This document shows, in pieces, positions 7,992-17,525 of a DNA stretch of 64,000 bases. Numbering within the stretch: the stretch's first letter is position 1; each line of letters begins with the position of its first letter. Position numbers and translations under genes: made by a program. Below the pieces are notes generated by a model, which worked only from the letters and a program-made list of their open reading frames with translations, was not told the origin of the DNA and ran no database searches. Location of the stretch: contig NZ_JBAJNO010000008.1 of NCBI RefSeq assembly GCF_036880985.1, forward strand, positions 2,047,500-2,111,499. The letters run 5' to 3'. Source of the DNA: Limibacter armeniacum. GTDB lineage: Bacteria; Bacteroidota; Bacteroidia; Cytophagales; Flammeovirgaceae.

Positions 7992-10900
7992 ATGAATGTG
8001 AGATTGAACAGAAACCCTTTTGTATACCTGACAATATCTGTATGTATGTTGTTGCTGGCAGTGGCCGGAGTTGGACTTTTTCAGCAGCAGCATGATGAAG
8101 ATGCGTACGTTCATGGTGTGCAAAATGGAATGACTCAACTTTCCAATACAGCTCAGGTAGGAATTTATAATCTGAAGCAACAGATCAAATCTGATGGAGG
8201 GTTTAATTTTTCAAACCTTCTGCAAGTAGGTGGGGAAGAGGTTTCCTTGGTTTACTTTATCTACAATGATAAGAAGGAACTGATCTATTGGTCTGATAAC
8301 CGTTTGGACTTGACCTATGAGGATTTTAAAGGTTATTACCTTGAACGTTGCTTGCAGAAAGGAAAGTCAGTTTATTTTGTCAGGAAGTCGAATATCGTTT
8401 TTTACAATCAGGACTACGAAATTGTAGCCGTTAAGCCTATCTTTTTTGATTACCACTTAGAAAACTCTTACCTGCCGAAGGGAGGAGATATGAAGGTGTT
8501 TCCTGAGACTGATAATATCCAGATCAGGGTAGATAGAAACTATGACAGAGGAGAGAAGATAACGAATAGAAGTGGTGCATACTTGTTTACTCTTGAGGTG
8601 GCTTCTGATGCTGTTGCTATCAAGGAAATCCGTTGGTTTGCCTTACTATGTTTGTCTATATCACTGGTCTCATTCTCTTGTGGTTTCTTTCTTTTGTTGA
8701 GGAAGTTAGTTAGGGCAGAGAAGGTTGTGACAGGCTTGCTGGTACTAACTGTAACAGCCTTGCTAATCAGGTTGGTGATGGAGTCTTACAATTTTATGTA
8801 TGACCTGTTTCCATATGAGATGTTCAGACCGCATGATTTCAACTTTGTCACATTCAGCAAAACACAATTTGGAACTGTTCTGAATGCTGTAGCGATCCTT
8901 TTGCTGCTGATCTATATATCAAAGACATTCAGCTTTTTGGTGCCACTAAGAGAGGTGTTTTCGATGCCACTCATGAAGAAGCAGATACTAGGGGGGATAA
9001 TAACTTTCTTGACTTACTGTATCAGCTATTACTTGGTGGATGTGTTACAACATTTTTTCAAGCAGGCCAATACTTCTGTTGCCATATTTGACAGTTTTCA
9101 GAACATGCCATCCTTTACATTGGGGGTATGCCTGTTAATCTGTTGTGCTGCGGTTTACTTCTGGACTTGTCATGTTGGAGCAAAGCTAATCCTGAAAATG
9201 CTGCCAGTTTCATCCATGATGATCACAATGGCAGTGAGTACATTGCTCTTCTTTATGACGGTGGTGTTTCAGGATAATGTCAGTATGACCATCTTCAATG
9301 TCAACGCAGTTTACTTTACTTCCATCGCATTGTTAGGGTTGCCTCGACGGTTCCTTTTAGGTCATTATACAGCATTCTTATATGTGGTAAGTTGTGCATT
9401 GGCGATGTCCGTTTTGGGGACATATGCGGCATATGAATACAGTAAGAAGAGTTCTGTTTATAATATGAGGCAGTTTGCAGCGGGGTTGCTTAATAATGAG
9501 GATATGTTGGAATCTTACCTTGGTGAGATTGTGACTGAATTGCGCAATGATAATGAGTTGCCTGAAATTATAAGAGAGCATAGGTCTGAATATTGGGAGA
9601 AAGACAGATTCCTGCAACGTCTGTATTTGAATAATTACTTTGAGAAGTATGATATAACAGTTTCATTCTTTGATGGCATTGGGAAACCATTGAACGGAAA
9701 GAAAACACTGAATCAGGAAGTTCGCCCGTTTATGAACTCCCAATCTGAAAAAATCAGAAAGTATGTATTTGCACTGAATGACCCTAATACAGGTACACGT
9801 AGTTACATCTGTGCAGTTCCTATTGAGCAGCAAAACAGTGACCGAATCGTCGGTTATGTATTACTTAAGATGAAAGCAAAAAGGTTCAGCTTCAGTAATG
9901 CGCATCACTTCTTTATCAAGAATGGTCATTTCAGGGCTTGGCAAAATGACTACAGTTACGCTATTTACTACAAGAATGAACTGGTATATAGCTTTGGTGA
10001 CTTTAAGTACTCCAATGATTTCTTGAACTCCTTCCGCTATAAGGACTTACCTCATTTGATGAGAAGGGAGACAAGTGCAGAAAATCATAGCCATTTGAGG
10101 ATACCTGATGGTATTGATAAGAATATTGTTGTTTCTGTCGCAGATTACTCATTCAGAGATCTGTATGCCATTTTCTCTTTCCAATATCTCTTGCTGGTGT
10201 TTGTCCTGTTGACAGCACTTTCAGCTTACAATTACATGTCAAAGCCAAGAGATTATCAGGTGAATTTCTCGACAAAGATTCAACTTTACCTGAACGTGGC
10301 ATTCTTTGTCCCAATTATCATTGTAGGTATTGTAGTTATGACTGTAATGAGTTCGCAAAATAGTCAGGAACTCAAGGATACTTATATTGATAAAGCCCAA
10401 AGTGTGGCAACTTATCTTTTTAATGATGTTCTCAATTATAATAGAGGAGATATCCAAGCAGATAAGCTGAAGGAGAAAATTTATGACTTGTCAGGTGTTG
10501 TACAATCGGATATTCACTTCTATGATAGAAGTGGTAAGTTGGTTGCTTCAAGCGATGATTACCTATTTGAAGTCGGGTTGTTGTCTGTCAATATCAACCC
10601 TGAGGCTTATGCAGGTATTGCGGAAGATAAGCTGGATAAATTGATGCTGTTCGAGTCAGTAGGTTCATTGGATTACAATACAGTTTATGTTGGTATCAAA
10701 GCCTTGAATACAGGCGAGTTGCAAGGGTTTTTCAGTATACCATTCTTCAGGTCTGCATATAATCTTGATAGGCAGGTGATAGAGGTACTGGCAACAGTGA
10801 TGGAAGTGTTCTCAGTTGTGTTGATGCTACTGCTTCCATTATCGTTTATGACTTCATATTCCCTGTTGAAACCGTTGAAGTTGATAAGGCAGAAGCTTAG

Positions 10901-11741
10901 TAATACAACCTTCAGTGCGCAAAATGAGCCTCTAGAATACCATGCGAGGGATGAGTTTGGATTGCTGATTGGAGAGTATAACCGAATGCTGAACAATCTC
11001 GAAGATAGTAAGAAAGCACTCTCAAGAAGTGAAAAGGAGTCTGCTTGGAGAGAGATGGCTAAACAGGTAGCACATGAAATCAAGAACCCATTGACACCTA
11101 TGCGTTTGACTATTCAGCAGTTGCAGCGGGTAATCAATACACAGGAAGATCATCGAATAGATAGGGCGTTGAATATGATGCTTACTCAGATAGATACTTT
11201 AAGTGATATTGCTACTTCTTTCTCAGCTTTTGCACAGATGCCGCTTCCAAAAGAAGAAGTGTTTGAAATCTCAAGAGTATTGAAACAAGCAGTTACACTA
11301 CACCGCTCTCAGGAGGATGCCAGCATTGATGAAATTATTCCTGAAGGAAAGTATCTTGTACTAGGAGATGAAAAATTGATGGGGCGTGTGTTTACCAACC
11401 TAATTCTGAATGGTATTCAGGCTGTTGAAGAAGGAGTGTACCCTCATATAGTCGTTTCACTTAGGGTAAATGCAGCGAATAAGGTAGTGATTGAGTTTAA
11501 GGATAATGGTCAGGGAATTCCAGAAAATATTCAACCGAAGGTATTTACACCAAACTTCACAACTAAAACTACTGGATCTGGTGTTGGATTAGCTCTCTCT
11601 AAAAGAGGTATTGAACATACGGGTGGTAGTATTTGGTTTGAAACAGAAGATGGAAAAGGAACCTCATTCTTTGTGGAAATGCCTTTAGTAGAAATTATTG
11701 AAGCCAATGTAGGTCAAACGTATCCATCTTTGAAAAAATAA
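7992..11741 (+). CDS. Giant multi-pass sensor histidine kinase
   Basis: A 1249-residue hybrid of membrane sensor and kinase. The first 950 residues contain about ten to twelve predicted membrane helices and at least three large non-membrane segments, which look like extracytoplasmic sensor domains. A HAMP-like linker (about 955-1010) leads to the H-box HEIKNPLTPMRLTIQ with phospho-acceptor H1028, the N-box NLILNGIQAV (about 1136), DNGQGIP (about 1172) and GSGVGLALSK (about 1197). The kinase half resembles NtrY-type kinases. No response regulator gene is adjacent, and terminators flank the gene on both sides, so it is an orphan whose partner lies elsewhere. The signal sensed cannot be read from sequence. 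Confidence 0.92.
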   Translation: MNVRLNRNPFVYLTISVCMLLLAVAGVGLFQQQHDEDAYVHGVQNGMTQLSNTAQVGIYNLKQQIKSDGGFNFSNLLQVGGEEVSLVYFIYNDKKELIYWSDNRLDLTYEDFKGYYLERCLQKGKSVYFVRKSNIVFYNQDYEIVAVKPIFFDYHLENSYLPKGGDMKVFPETDNIQIRVDRNYDRGEKITNRSGAYLFTLEVASDAVAIKEIRWFALLCLSISLVSFSCGFFLLLRKLVRAEKVVTGLLVLTVTALLIRLVMESYNFMYDLFPYEMFRPHDFNFVTFSKTQFGTVLNAVAILLLLIYISKTFSFLVPLREVFSMPLMKKQILGGIITFLTYCISYYLVDVLQHFFKQANTSVAIFDSFQNMPSFTLGVCLLICCAAVYFWTCHVGAKLILKMLPVSSMMITMAVSTLLFFMTVVFQDNVSMTIFNVNAVYFTSIALLGLPRRFLLGHYTAFLYVVSCALAMSVLGTYAAYEYSKKSSVYNMRQFAAGLLNNEDMLESYLGEIVTELRNDNELPEIIREHRSEYWEKDRFLQRLYLNNYFEKYDITVSFFDGIGKPLNGKKTLNQEVRPFMNSQSEKIRKYVFALNDPNTGTRSYICAVPIEQQNSDRIVGYVLLKMKAKRFSFSNAHHFFIKNGHFRAWQNDYSYAIYYKNELVYSFGDFKYSNDFLNSFRYKDLPHLMRRETSAENHSHLRIPDGIDKNIVVSVADYSFRDLYAIFSFQYLLLVFVLLTALSAYNYMSKPRDYQVNFSTKIQLYLNVAFFVPIIIVGIVVMTVMSSQNSQELKDTYIDKAQSVATYLFNDVLNYNRGDIQADKLKEKIYDLSGVVQSDIHFYDRSGKLVASSDDYLFEVGLLSVNINPEAYAGIAEDKLDKLMLFESVGSLDYNTVYVGIKALNTGELQGFFSIPFFRSAYNLDRQVIEVLATVMEVFSVVLMLLLPLSFMTSYSLLKPLKLIRQKLSNTTFSAQNEPLEYHARDEFGLLIGEYNRMLNNLEDSKKALSRSEKESAWREMAKQVAHEIKNPLTPMRLTIQQLQRVINTQEDHRIDRALNMMLTQIDTLSDIATSFSAFAQMPLPKEEVFEISRVLKQAVTLHRSQEDASIDEIIPEGKYLVLGDEKLMGRVFTNLILNGIQAVEEGVYPHIVVSLRVNAANKVVIEFKDNGQGIPENIQPKVFTPNFTTKTTGSGVGLALSKRGIEHTGGSIWFETEDGKGTSFFVEMPLVEIIEANVGQTYPSLKK

Positions 11742-11765
11742 TAGAAGAGAATTGAAATTAAATAT

Positions 11766-11805
11766 AAAAGCGACTGTATAATATTGATTATGCAGTCGCT
11801 TTTTC
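11766..11805 (+). terminator. Terminator after the histidine kinase
   Basis: AAAAGCGACTG / CAGTCGCTTTT with further pairing inside (about 17 bp, loop ATTG) and T-rich tails on both strands. It can serve both this gene and the convergent LRAT-like gene. Confidence 0.85.
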
Positions 11806-11842
11806 TTTTTCAAATATGAAGCTTGAGAAATTGATGTATACA

Positions 11843-12289
11843 TTACTTTCTGTCAGGTGGGTAAAGCAGGTCAACAGGTTGTTTTCGAAGTAGGGCATTA
11901 GCAGCATATCCTGCAACACCCAAAAGGAAGGACGCAACACCTAGAGCAAACCCTGCTCGAAGGACTTGTCCACTACTTTGTTCACCTGTAATAGCCCATT
12001 CAACAAAATGCTCACAGTTATTGCCCCAAAGGGTGTAGCCGTTTTCACCAAGTCTACTAAAAGCCCTTTCAACAGCTTCAGTAGGTGAAAACTTACGCTT
12101 ACCATATTGTTTGATTTTAATTTCTGCACCACGAGCAAACTCATTGATAGCAATTATTTCTACTGGTCCTATTTCCCAAGCTTCAGAAAAACCGGCATAG
12201 TGGATTACACGATGATCATCCAAACCAATACCATGATGGGTGTAAATACCCTTATCCACGAAAATGTGTTGTCCGTAATATTCACTCAT
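11843..12289 (-). CDS. LRAT/H-REV107-like (NlpC/P60 superfamily) protein
   Basis: A 148-residue LRAT-domain protein. The catalytic layout is complete: YTHHGIG (H18), a second His in RVIHYAG (H30) and the Cys of NNCEHFVEW (C92). Eukaryotic relatives transfer acyl groups between lipids or act as phospholipases through the Cys. A C-terminal hydrophobic helix (about residues 111-133) would anchor it to a membrane, as in the H-REV107 family. It stands alone, with a promoter-poor 290-bp region upstream and a convergent kinase gene downstream. The fold assignment is good; the substrate is unknown. Confidence 0.82.
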   Translation of the reverse strand: MSEYYGQHIFVDKGIYTHHGIGLDDHRVIHYAGFSEAWEIGPVEIIAINEFARGAEIKIKQYGKRKFSPTEAVERAFSRLGENGYTLWGNNCEHFVEWAITGEQSSGQVLRAGFALGVASFLLGVAGYAANALLRKQPVDLLYPPDRK

Positions 12290-12580
12290 ATTCGATATGG
12301 TTATGTTCTGAATAAAGTAAGCTTTGAAAGCTGAATGTAGGATAGGTATAGAATAGATGTGAGATTCTCTAAATATGAACTGATTGCAGCGTAGAAAGTT
12401 TTAGAAATAGATAGTGATTTGTTTGAGATTTGATAATGAAAGCGAATGTTGAAAAACATTGCACTATTATAATTTACTTATTTTTTGATTAAAAATAAAA
12501 ACACATTGATGAACCAGTCCTTCTCAAATAGGACATTTTAAAAAGGAAGTATGTCAATTAGAAGTAAGGGTAAGTCTGAA

Positions 12581-13678
12581 CTAGGTGAGTATGTACTTTT
12601 TTCCAGGAAGTGGTTTTACAATTCCATGAAACTCCAGTTGTAACAAAATTCCCGACAACTTACCCATAGGGATTTTACTTTGAAGACATAGATCATCAAT
12701 TAGCATAGGAGAGTTGTGTAGCAACTGCATGATCATTTGTTCCTGAGGAGAGAGGTCAATAAAGATTTTCTTCTGAATAGGTTGTGAGTTGCCTTTATCC
12801 CAATTCATATGTTGAATCAAATCCTCTGTATCAGTAATAAGGTTAGCTTTATGTTGCTTGATTAGGTTCAGACACCCTTCAGAGGCAGTGTCAGTAATCC
12901 TGCCCGGAAAAGTAAATACTTCTACACCATAATCGTTTGCAAATTCAGCAGTAATTAGAGCTCCGCCTTTTGCTTTTGCTTCTACAACGATTACAGCATC
13001 AGACATTCCTGCTATTATTCGGTTTCTTGCTGGAAATTTAGCCCCATCTGGTTTTGAGTGAAATGGATTTTCAGTGAGTAATCCTCCATTTTGGGTGATT
13101 GTTTGGGCTGTTTGGTAATGAGCGTTAGGGTATACCATTTTTAAGCCATTAGCCATGATGCCGACTGTAGGTATTTGGTGCTCAAGGCAAGCCCTATGTG
13201 CACAGATGTCGATGCCGTATGCTAAGCCACTAATAATCAGAATGTCATCTAGTTTTTGAAGCTCACTTATCATGAGACTGGTTATCCTTTTACCATATTC
13301 GGTTGAATTTCGTGTTCCAACAACACTGACAACTTTAGAAGCATTTAAATTAGCGTTTCCTTTATAGTAAAGAATAATAGGGCAGTCATGATGGTTTCTT
13401 AATCTTGTTGGAAATGCAGTGTCTGAAAGGAAAAGTGGTTGGATATTATGTTGTTGGCAAATGGCAAGTTCAGTTTCGGCTTCTGATAGAGCAGTATCAA
13501 GATGGGCTAAAATGTTTCGGGCTGTTTTTTCTCCTATTTGTGGAACGTGAATCAAGTCAGAGAAGGAGGAGTTAAATATTTTTTCAGCACTGCCTATATA
13601 ACTAAGCAGCTGCCGACAAGTGGCACCGCCTACTTTTGGAAGTAAAGACAGTGCCACTTGGTAGCGCTTGTCATTCAT
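12581..13678 (-). CDS. dprA: DNA-processing protein DprA
   Basis: DprA (Smf) binds incoming single-stranded DNA and loads RecA during transformation. N-terminal helices with a helix-hairpin-helix-like segment (PQIGEKTARNIL) precede the Rossmann-like DprA domain: VGTRNSTEYGKR, GLAYGIDICAH and GIMANGLKMVYP, then the nucleotide-site region FPARNRIIAGMSDA and GGALITAEFA. A C-terminal winged-helix segment (about 300-365) completes the usual architecture at 365 residues. A small gene lies 30-40 bp upstream on the same strand and may be cotranscribed. Confidence 0.95.
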   Translation of the reverse strand: MNDKRYQVALSLLPKVGGATCRQLLSYIGSAEKIFNSSFSDLIHVPQIGEKTARNILAHLDTALSEAETELAICQQHNIQPLFLSDTAFPTRLRNHHDCPIILYYKGNANLNASKVVSVVGTRNSTEYGKRITSLMISELQKLDDILIISGLAYGIDICAHRACLEHQIPTVGIMANGLKMVYPNAHYQTAQTITQNGGLLTENPFHSKPDGAKFPARNRIIAGMSDAVIVVEAKAKGGALITAEFANDYGVEVFTFPGRITDTASEGCLNLIKQHKANLITDTEDLIQHMNWDKGNSQPIQKKIFIDLSPQEQMIMQLLHNSPMLIDDLCLQSKIPMGKLSGILLQLEFHGIVKPLPGKKYILT

Positions 13679-13709
13679 ATGACCTCATGTTGATTAAGTG
13701 GGTAAATAC

Positions 13710-13919
13710 TTAATTGAGGATCGCAGCGCTTTTAGCAAGGTTCGTATGCAACTTTTCAGTTGGTGTTTGAATCTGTGCAATAAACTTGTTTGTATTTTCT
13801 AGCCATGCGAAAATATCCTCAACACTTCTTTGGAGATGCTCCTGAATTTCGTTGTCAGTAACATCAAAGTAGTAGCCCTTATTGGCATTTTGAGCCTTAG
13901 GCGTAATAGTGTTTTGCAT
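13710..13919 (-). CDS. Small hypothetical protein upstream of dprA
   Basis: A 69-residue protein starting at MQNTITPKAQ; the frame is open nine codons further up but those are poor in context. It has no membrane helix and looks soluble and helical (IQEHLQRSVEDIFAWLENTNKFIAQIQ). I recognise no family. It ends about 30 bp before dprA, so the two may form an operon. Reality as a gene is likely from its position and amphipathic helices, but not proven. Confidence 0.5.
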   Translation of the reverse strand: MQNTITPKAQNANKGYYFDVTDNEIQEHLQRSVEDIFAWLENTNKFIAQIQTPTEKLHTNLAKSAAILN

Positions 13920-14239
13920 CTTAGTAAAAAAAATTAGTACACACAATAGCAGAATTACCGTGTCATGGGTAATCCTGTAAGAACTTTTTGTAATAGAAAA
14001 CCATTGCCTGTAAGCGATGGCGTCATGTTTTCACAATTGCTGATTCCTTTTTAATAAACTCCCAACTTGATGCTGGTGTTTGCCACACATTAAGAAAAAA
14101 GGAAGGCAATAGTGGTTTTATAGTCAAATAGCTTTTTGTTGTAACCCTGTGTCATATCAGAGTTGCAGGCAAATATAATAAAAAGAAGAATAGTCTATAA
14201 TTATTATTATATTAATGGATTGTAACCCTAATGATAAAC
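13920..14239. other. Gene-free interval with a long possible leader
   Basis: No confident gene. On the minus strand an exact -7 element (14170-14177) would give a leader of about 245 nt before the small gene at 13919. The leader contains two possible micro-ORFs (14155-14090, 21 codons; and one starting near 14029, 23 codons) and a small CCATTGC/GCGATGG hairpin. Neither micro-ORF is listed as a gene. Confidence 0.4.
14170..14177 (-). promoter_or_regulatory. -7 element, minus strand
   Basis: TATATTTG on the minus strand matches TAnnTTTG exactly and is followed by GCC. No good -33 element at normal spacing. The nearest downstream gene is at 13919. Confidence 0.45.
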
Positions 14240-14737
14240 CTACACTTTAGGAGGTAAGTTTTTCAGCTTTGATAGCATCAGAATATCCTGTTGATCTTGT
14301 GTTCTATTGGCGTATTCTTTTAGCTTAATCAAGTCTTCAAGGGAGACAATATAGACTTCAATATCTTCGATTCTTCGTTTTTCTCTTGCTTTCCACATTC
14401 CATCAAACGATAAAGGTACATCTATAAGTACATCAATGTTCATATAGTTTAACCTTGTATTGTAGAATGAATAAGCAATCAGGTTACGGGAAGAAATCAT
14501 TTCCTGACGTGCTTTCTCATCAGTCAGCTCACTAAGTTGAAGGGGCAATCTTGGAGCAAAGTCCAATGATTGGATTGCTTTATTAAACCTGGCAACGTTC
14601 TCTTCATCAAACTTAATCAGCAGATCTATATCAGCTGTCATTCTGGGAATTCCATAAATATTTACAGCAAGCCCGCCGCAAACGAGGTATTCTACTTCTT
14701 CCTCATATAGCCGTTTGAATAGGCTGGTATATTCCAT
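14240..14737 (-). CDS. Orphan nucleotidyltransferase (DUF2204/AbiEii-like)
   Basis: A 165-residue nucleotidyltransferase-fold protein. The signature is CGGLAVNIYGIPRMTADIDLLI: the GG turn followed about eleven residues later by D-I-D, the two metal-binding acids. A third acidic strand is visible in MNIDVLIDVP. The C-terminal helix contains DLIKLKEYANRTQDQQDI, typical of stand-alone AbiEii-like and DUF2204 nucleotidyltransferases. No HEPN, antitoxin or AbiEi gene lies next to it, so a toxin-antitoxin role is not supported by context. The substrate is unknown. Confidence 0.75.
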   Translation of the reverse strand: MEYTSLFKRLYEEEVEYLVCGGLAVNIYGIPRMTADIDLLIKFDEENVARFNKAIQSLDFAPRLPLQLSELTDEKARQEMISSRNLIAYSFYNTRLNYMNIDVLIDVPLSFDGMWKAREKRRIEDIEVYIVSLEDLIKLKEYANRTQDQQDILMLSKLKNLPPKV

Positions 14738-14844
14738 GTCAAATTAGCTTAGTACAAGGCATATGCCAATCTGGCAAAGCCATCGGTTAGTTAGGTATTG
14801 TAAAGTGAATTTAAAAATATCAGTAAAATACTAGGATGTATTTT

Positions 14845-15630
14845 CTATGATTTCAGTACAGCCTCTACTTTTTGGGTCAGGTCAATAAACTCTTCTACAC
14901 CAAGCTGCTCAGCTCTTTTGTTGAAAACATCTTGCTCTGTTAGTTCAATTGGTAGGTTAAAAGCTTTCATGGCATTTCTTAAAGTCTTGCGACGTGTACT
15001 GAATGCCTGTTTGACTACTTTCTTGAACAAAACTTCGTCACAAGGAACCACATCTCTTGTATTTCTTTTCATTGAGATAACAGCAGAGTCAACCTTTGGA
15101 GGTGGGTTGAAAACATCTGGTGGAACAGTGAATAAGTATTCCATTTCGTAATAAGCCTGAAGCAAAATACTTAGAATTCCATTTGTTTTCTTACCTGGAG
15201 GTGAGACAATCCTTTCAGCAACTTCTTTCTGAATCATACAAACCACTTCAGTGACTTGGTTTCTATTTTCATATACCTTGAAAAAGATTTGTGAAGAGAT
15301 ATTGTATGGGAAATTACCAATGATAGCTACAGGACTAGGAGCAATTGTAGGTAAGTCAAGCTTAAGGAAATCACCAGATATGATCTGCTCTTCTGCCAAG
15401 CCAAGCTCATTGCGAAGATATTCTACAGACTCTATGTCAATTTCAATTACTTGCGTTTCGAAATTGTCTTTTGTAATCAGCTTGTCAGTAAGGACGCCTG
15501 TTCCTGGACCAATCTCTAATACTTTTTTGTAGTCACCGTGCATTGTCAGTGCATCGACAATGTCCCATGCAGTTTGTTGGCTGGTAAGGAAGTGCTGCCC
15601 TAGGTGCTTTTTTGGTTTGACGTATGCCAT
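14845..15630 (-). CDS. rsmA: 16S rRNA dimethyladenosine transferase RsmA (KsgA)
   Basis: RsmA dimethylates two adjacent adenines near the 3' end of 16S rRNA during late 30S assembly. The N-terminal KPKKHLGQHFLTSQ, the SAM loop LEIGPGTGVLTDKL and the catalytic NFPYNISS (N-[FL]-P-Y motif IV) are all present, as is the C-terminal FSTRRKTLRNAM. Length 261 is normal. The start at MAYVKPKKHLGQ is typical of Bacteroidota. It is transcribed alone on the minus strand, with a weak AT-rich hairpin just past the stop. Confidence 0.96.
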   Translation of the reverse strand: MAYVKPKKHLGQHFLTSQQTAWDIVDALTMHGDYKKVLEIGPGTGVLTDKLITKDNFETQVIEIDIESVEYLRNELGLAEEQIISGDFLKLDLPTIAPSPVAIIGNFPYNISSQIFFKVYENRNQVTEVVCMIQKEVAERIVSPPGKKTNGILSILLQAYYEMEYLFTVPPDVFNPPPKVDSAVISMKRNTRDVVPCDEVLFKKVVKQAFSTRRKTLRNAMKAFNLPIELTEQDVFNKRAEQLGVEEFIDLTQKVEAVLKS

Positions 15631-16004
15631 TGAGATATTTTTTAATGCCCTTTATTGAATCAAAGTCCTTTCAGGTCATTTTGTTTCTACAACAATTTTG
15701 AATGCATAACCATTGCCAAATAGAATTGAAAAATAAGTTCAGGAAAGTGTTTTCCTGAAGGCAATGGGCTGCGAAGATAGTATATTTTTTAGTGAAAGTC
15801 TGTAAGATGCGCTTTCCAAATGGTATCTTGGAGGGAAGATTAGGGCAATAAGCGATAAAATTGAATATATTTGTCTCATTCCACTATCATCCTAATTAAA
15901 TTGGATTAAATAAGGAAAGAGGAATGTGCTAAGTATTGTAAAGGCACTTGAGTATTGCCTGAATAAAAGTTTGGGTTTCAAATTGATAATCAATATCGAC
16001 AAGA
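15631..16004. other. Divergent intergenic region between rsmA and the M17 aminopeptidase
   Basis: No coding sequence supported. It holds an exact plus-strand -7 element at 15866-15873. I see no clear rsmA promoter. Confidence 0.6.
15866..15873 (+). promoter_or_regulatory. -7 element for the M17 aminopeptidase
   Basis: TATATTTG matches TAnnTTTG exactly; the start codon lies about 130 bp downstream. No good -33 TTG. Confidence 0.5.
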
Positions 16005-17453
16005 ATGAACAAGGAAAATTATATGCTTCAGCTTCGGTCAGTGCCTGAGTTAAACCCTGTACATGATAGCGTAATCATTCTTGAACGGATAGAGGAAGCA
16101 AAAGCATTTTGTAATAATGAGGAAAAGCTCTCTTTTATTACAAGGGAGTATGAAGAGAAGAAAAGTGTAGTAGCACTCAATGAGTTTTCACATATTACTT
16201 ATTTTGTCGTATTGCCTGAAAACCTGAAAGCTTTTCACCAATATGAATACCTTCGAAAAGCAGGGTTTGAAGTTTATCAGAAGCTTGGGAAGAGAAAAAG
16301 AATTTCATTACAGGTTGAATCTATCCAAAACAATCTTGAGTTTAAATATGCATTTGTAGAAGGTTTTGTACTCAGCTCTTACAAATTTGATCAATACAAA
16401 ACTGAGCAGGCAGACCAAGATATAGAACTGTCAGTAGTAGGAGCGGAGGCGACAAGGCTTAAAGAGCTTTACAATATTTTTAAGGCAAACTTTAAATGCC
16501 GAGATCTGGTCAATACACCAAACTGTGACCAGTCCGCAGATCAACTGAGTGCAGAATTTAGTAAGATATGTGCTGAAGCAGGAATAGAGATTGAGGTTTT
16601 AGGGGTAGATCAAATAAAGTCACTCAAAATGGGTGGACTGTTGGCTGTGAATAAAGGAAGTGATACACCTCCTACATTTACAGTGATGGAATATTGCCCT
16701 GAAGAACCAGTAAATGCTCAGCCCATTGTCTTGGTAGGTAAAGGTGTTGTATATGATACTGGTGGTATCTCACTAAAGCCGTCTGTCAATGGTATGTTGG
16801 AGATCATGAAAAGTGATATGGCAGGTGCAGCTACCGTTGCGTCAGTGATTTATGCTGTGGCATTAAATAAATTACCATTGCATGTCGTGACGTTAGTGCC
16901 AGCAACAGATAACATGCCGGGTAATAGGGCTATTGTACCAGGAGATGTAATTACCATGATGTCAGGAACTACAGTAGAAGTCATTAATACTGATGCAGAA
17001 GGAAGACTAATCTTGGCAGATGCATTGCATTATGCTAAAAGGTATCAACCTGAGTTGGTGATTGATGTAGCTACTTTGACAGGTTCATCATTAATGGCTA
17101 TAGGAAGAGAAGGTTTGGTATATATGGGGAAAGTACCATTTGCCTATAAAAATGACCTAGAGAATATTGGCAGGGAGGTATATGAGCGAGTGGTAGAATT
17201 TCCGCTTTGGGACGAATATGGAGACCAGTTGGTTTCTGAAATTGCTGACCTCAAAAACTTGGGAGGACCTACAGCTGGTGCTATCACTGCTGGTAAATTC
17301 TTGCAACATTTCACGGATTATAATTGGCTACATTTTGATATAGCGGGACCTGCTTACAATACAGGCAAAGCTAATTACAGAGGCATCAATGCTTCGGGGG
17401 TTGGAGTACGTTTACTCTACCATTACCTGAAAGCACAACTTGAAAGAGAATAA
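16005..17453 (+). CDS. Leucyl aminopeptidase family protein (M17)
   Basis: An M17 dimetal cytosolic aminopeptidase of 482 residues. The metal and catalytic residues are intact: VGKGVVYDTGGISLKP (Lys and Asp, about residues 246-252), MKSDMAGAA (Asp about 271) and NTDAEGRLILADAL (Asp and Glu about 327, Arg next). The N-terminal third is the variable macrodomain-like region. It removes N-terminal residues from peptides in the cytoplasm. pdxA follows 70 bp later on the same strand, with no terminator between. Confidence 0.93.
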   Translation: MNKENYMLQLRSVPELNPVHDSVIILERIEEAKAFCNNEEKLSFITREYEEKKSVVALNEFSHITYFVVLPENLKAFHQYEYLRKAGFEVYQKLGKRKRISLQVESIQNNLEFKYAFVEGFVLSSYKFDQYKTEQADQDIELSVVGAEATRLKELYNIFKANFKCRDLVNTPNCDQSADQLSAEFSKICAEAGIEIEVLGVDQIKSLKMGGLLAVNKGSDTPPTFTVMEYCPEEPVNAQPIVLVGKGVVYDTGGISLKPSVNGMLEIMKSDMAGAATVASVIYAVALNKLPLHVVTLVPATDNMPGNRAIVPGDVITMMSGTTVEVINTDAEGRLILADALHYAKRYQPELVIDVATLTGSSLMAIGREGLVYMGKVPFAYKNDLENIGREVYERVVEFPLWDEYGDQLVSEIADLKNLGGPTAGAITAGKFLQHFTDYNWLHFDIAGPAYNTGKANYRGINASGVGVRLLYHYLKAQLERE

Positions 17454-17525
17454 ATAAGACTAATCAACCTTGGTGCAACTTTATTAGAAATAAAGTTTGC
17501 TTTGGCTGAAAATAGAACAAGAGAA

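Noticed and set aside
14090-14155. 21-codon micro-ORF just after a promoter
   Set aside because: No conservation data and no clear ribosome site; listed only as part of the leader.
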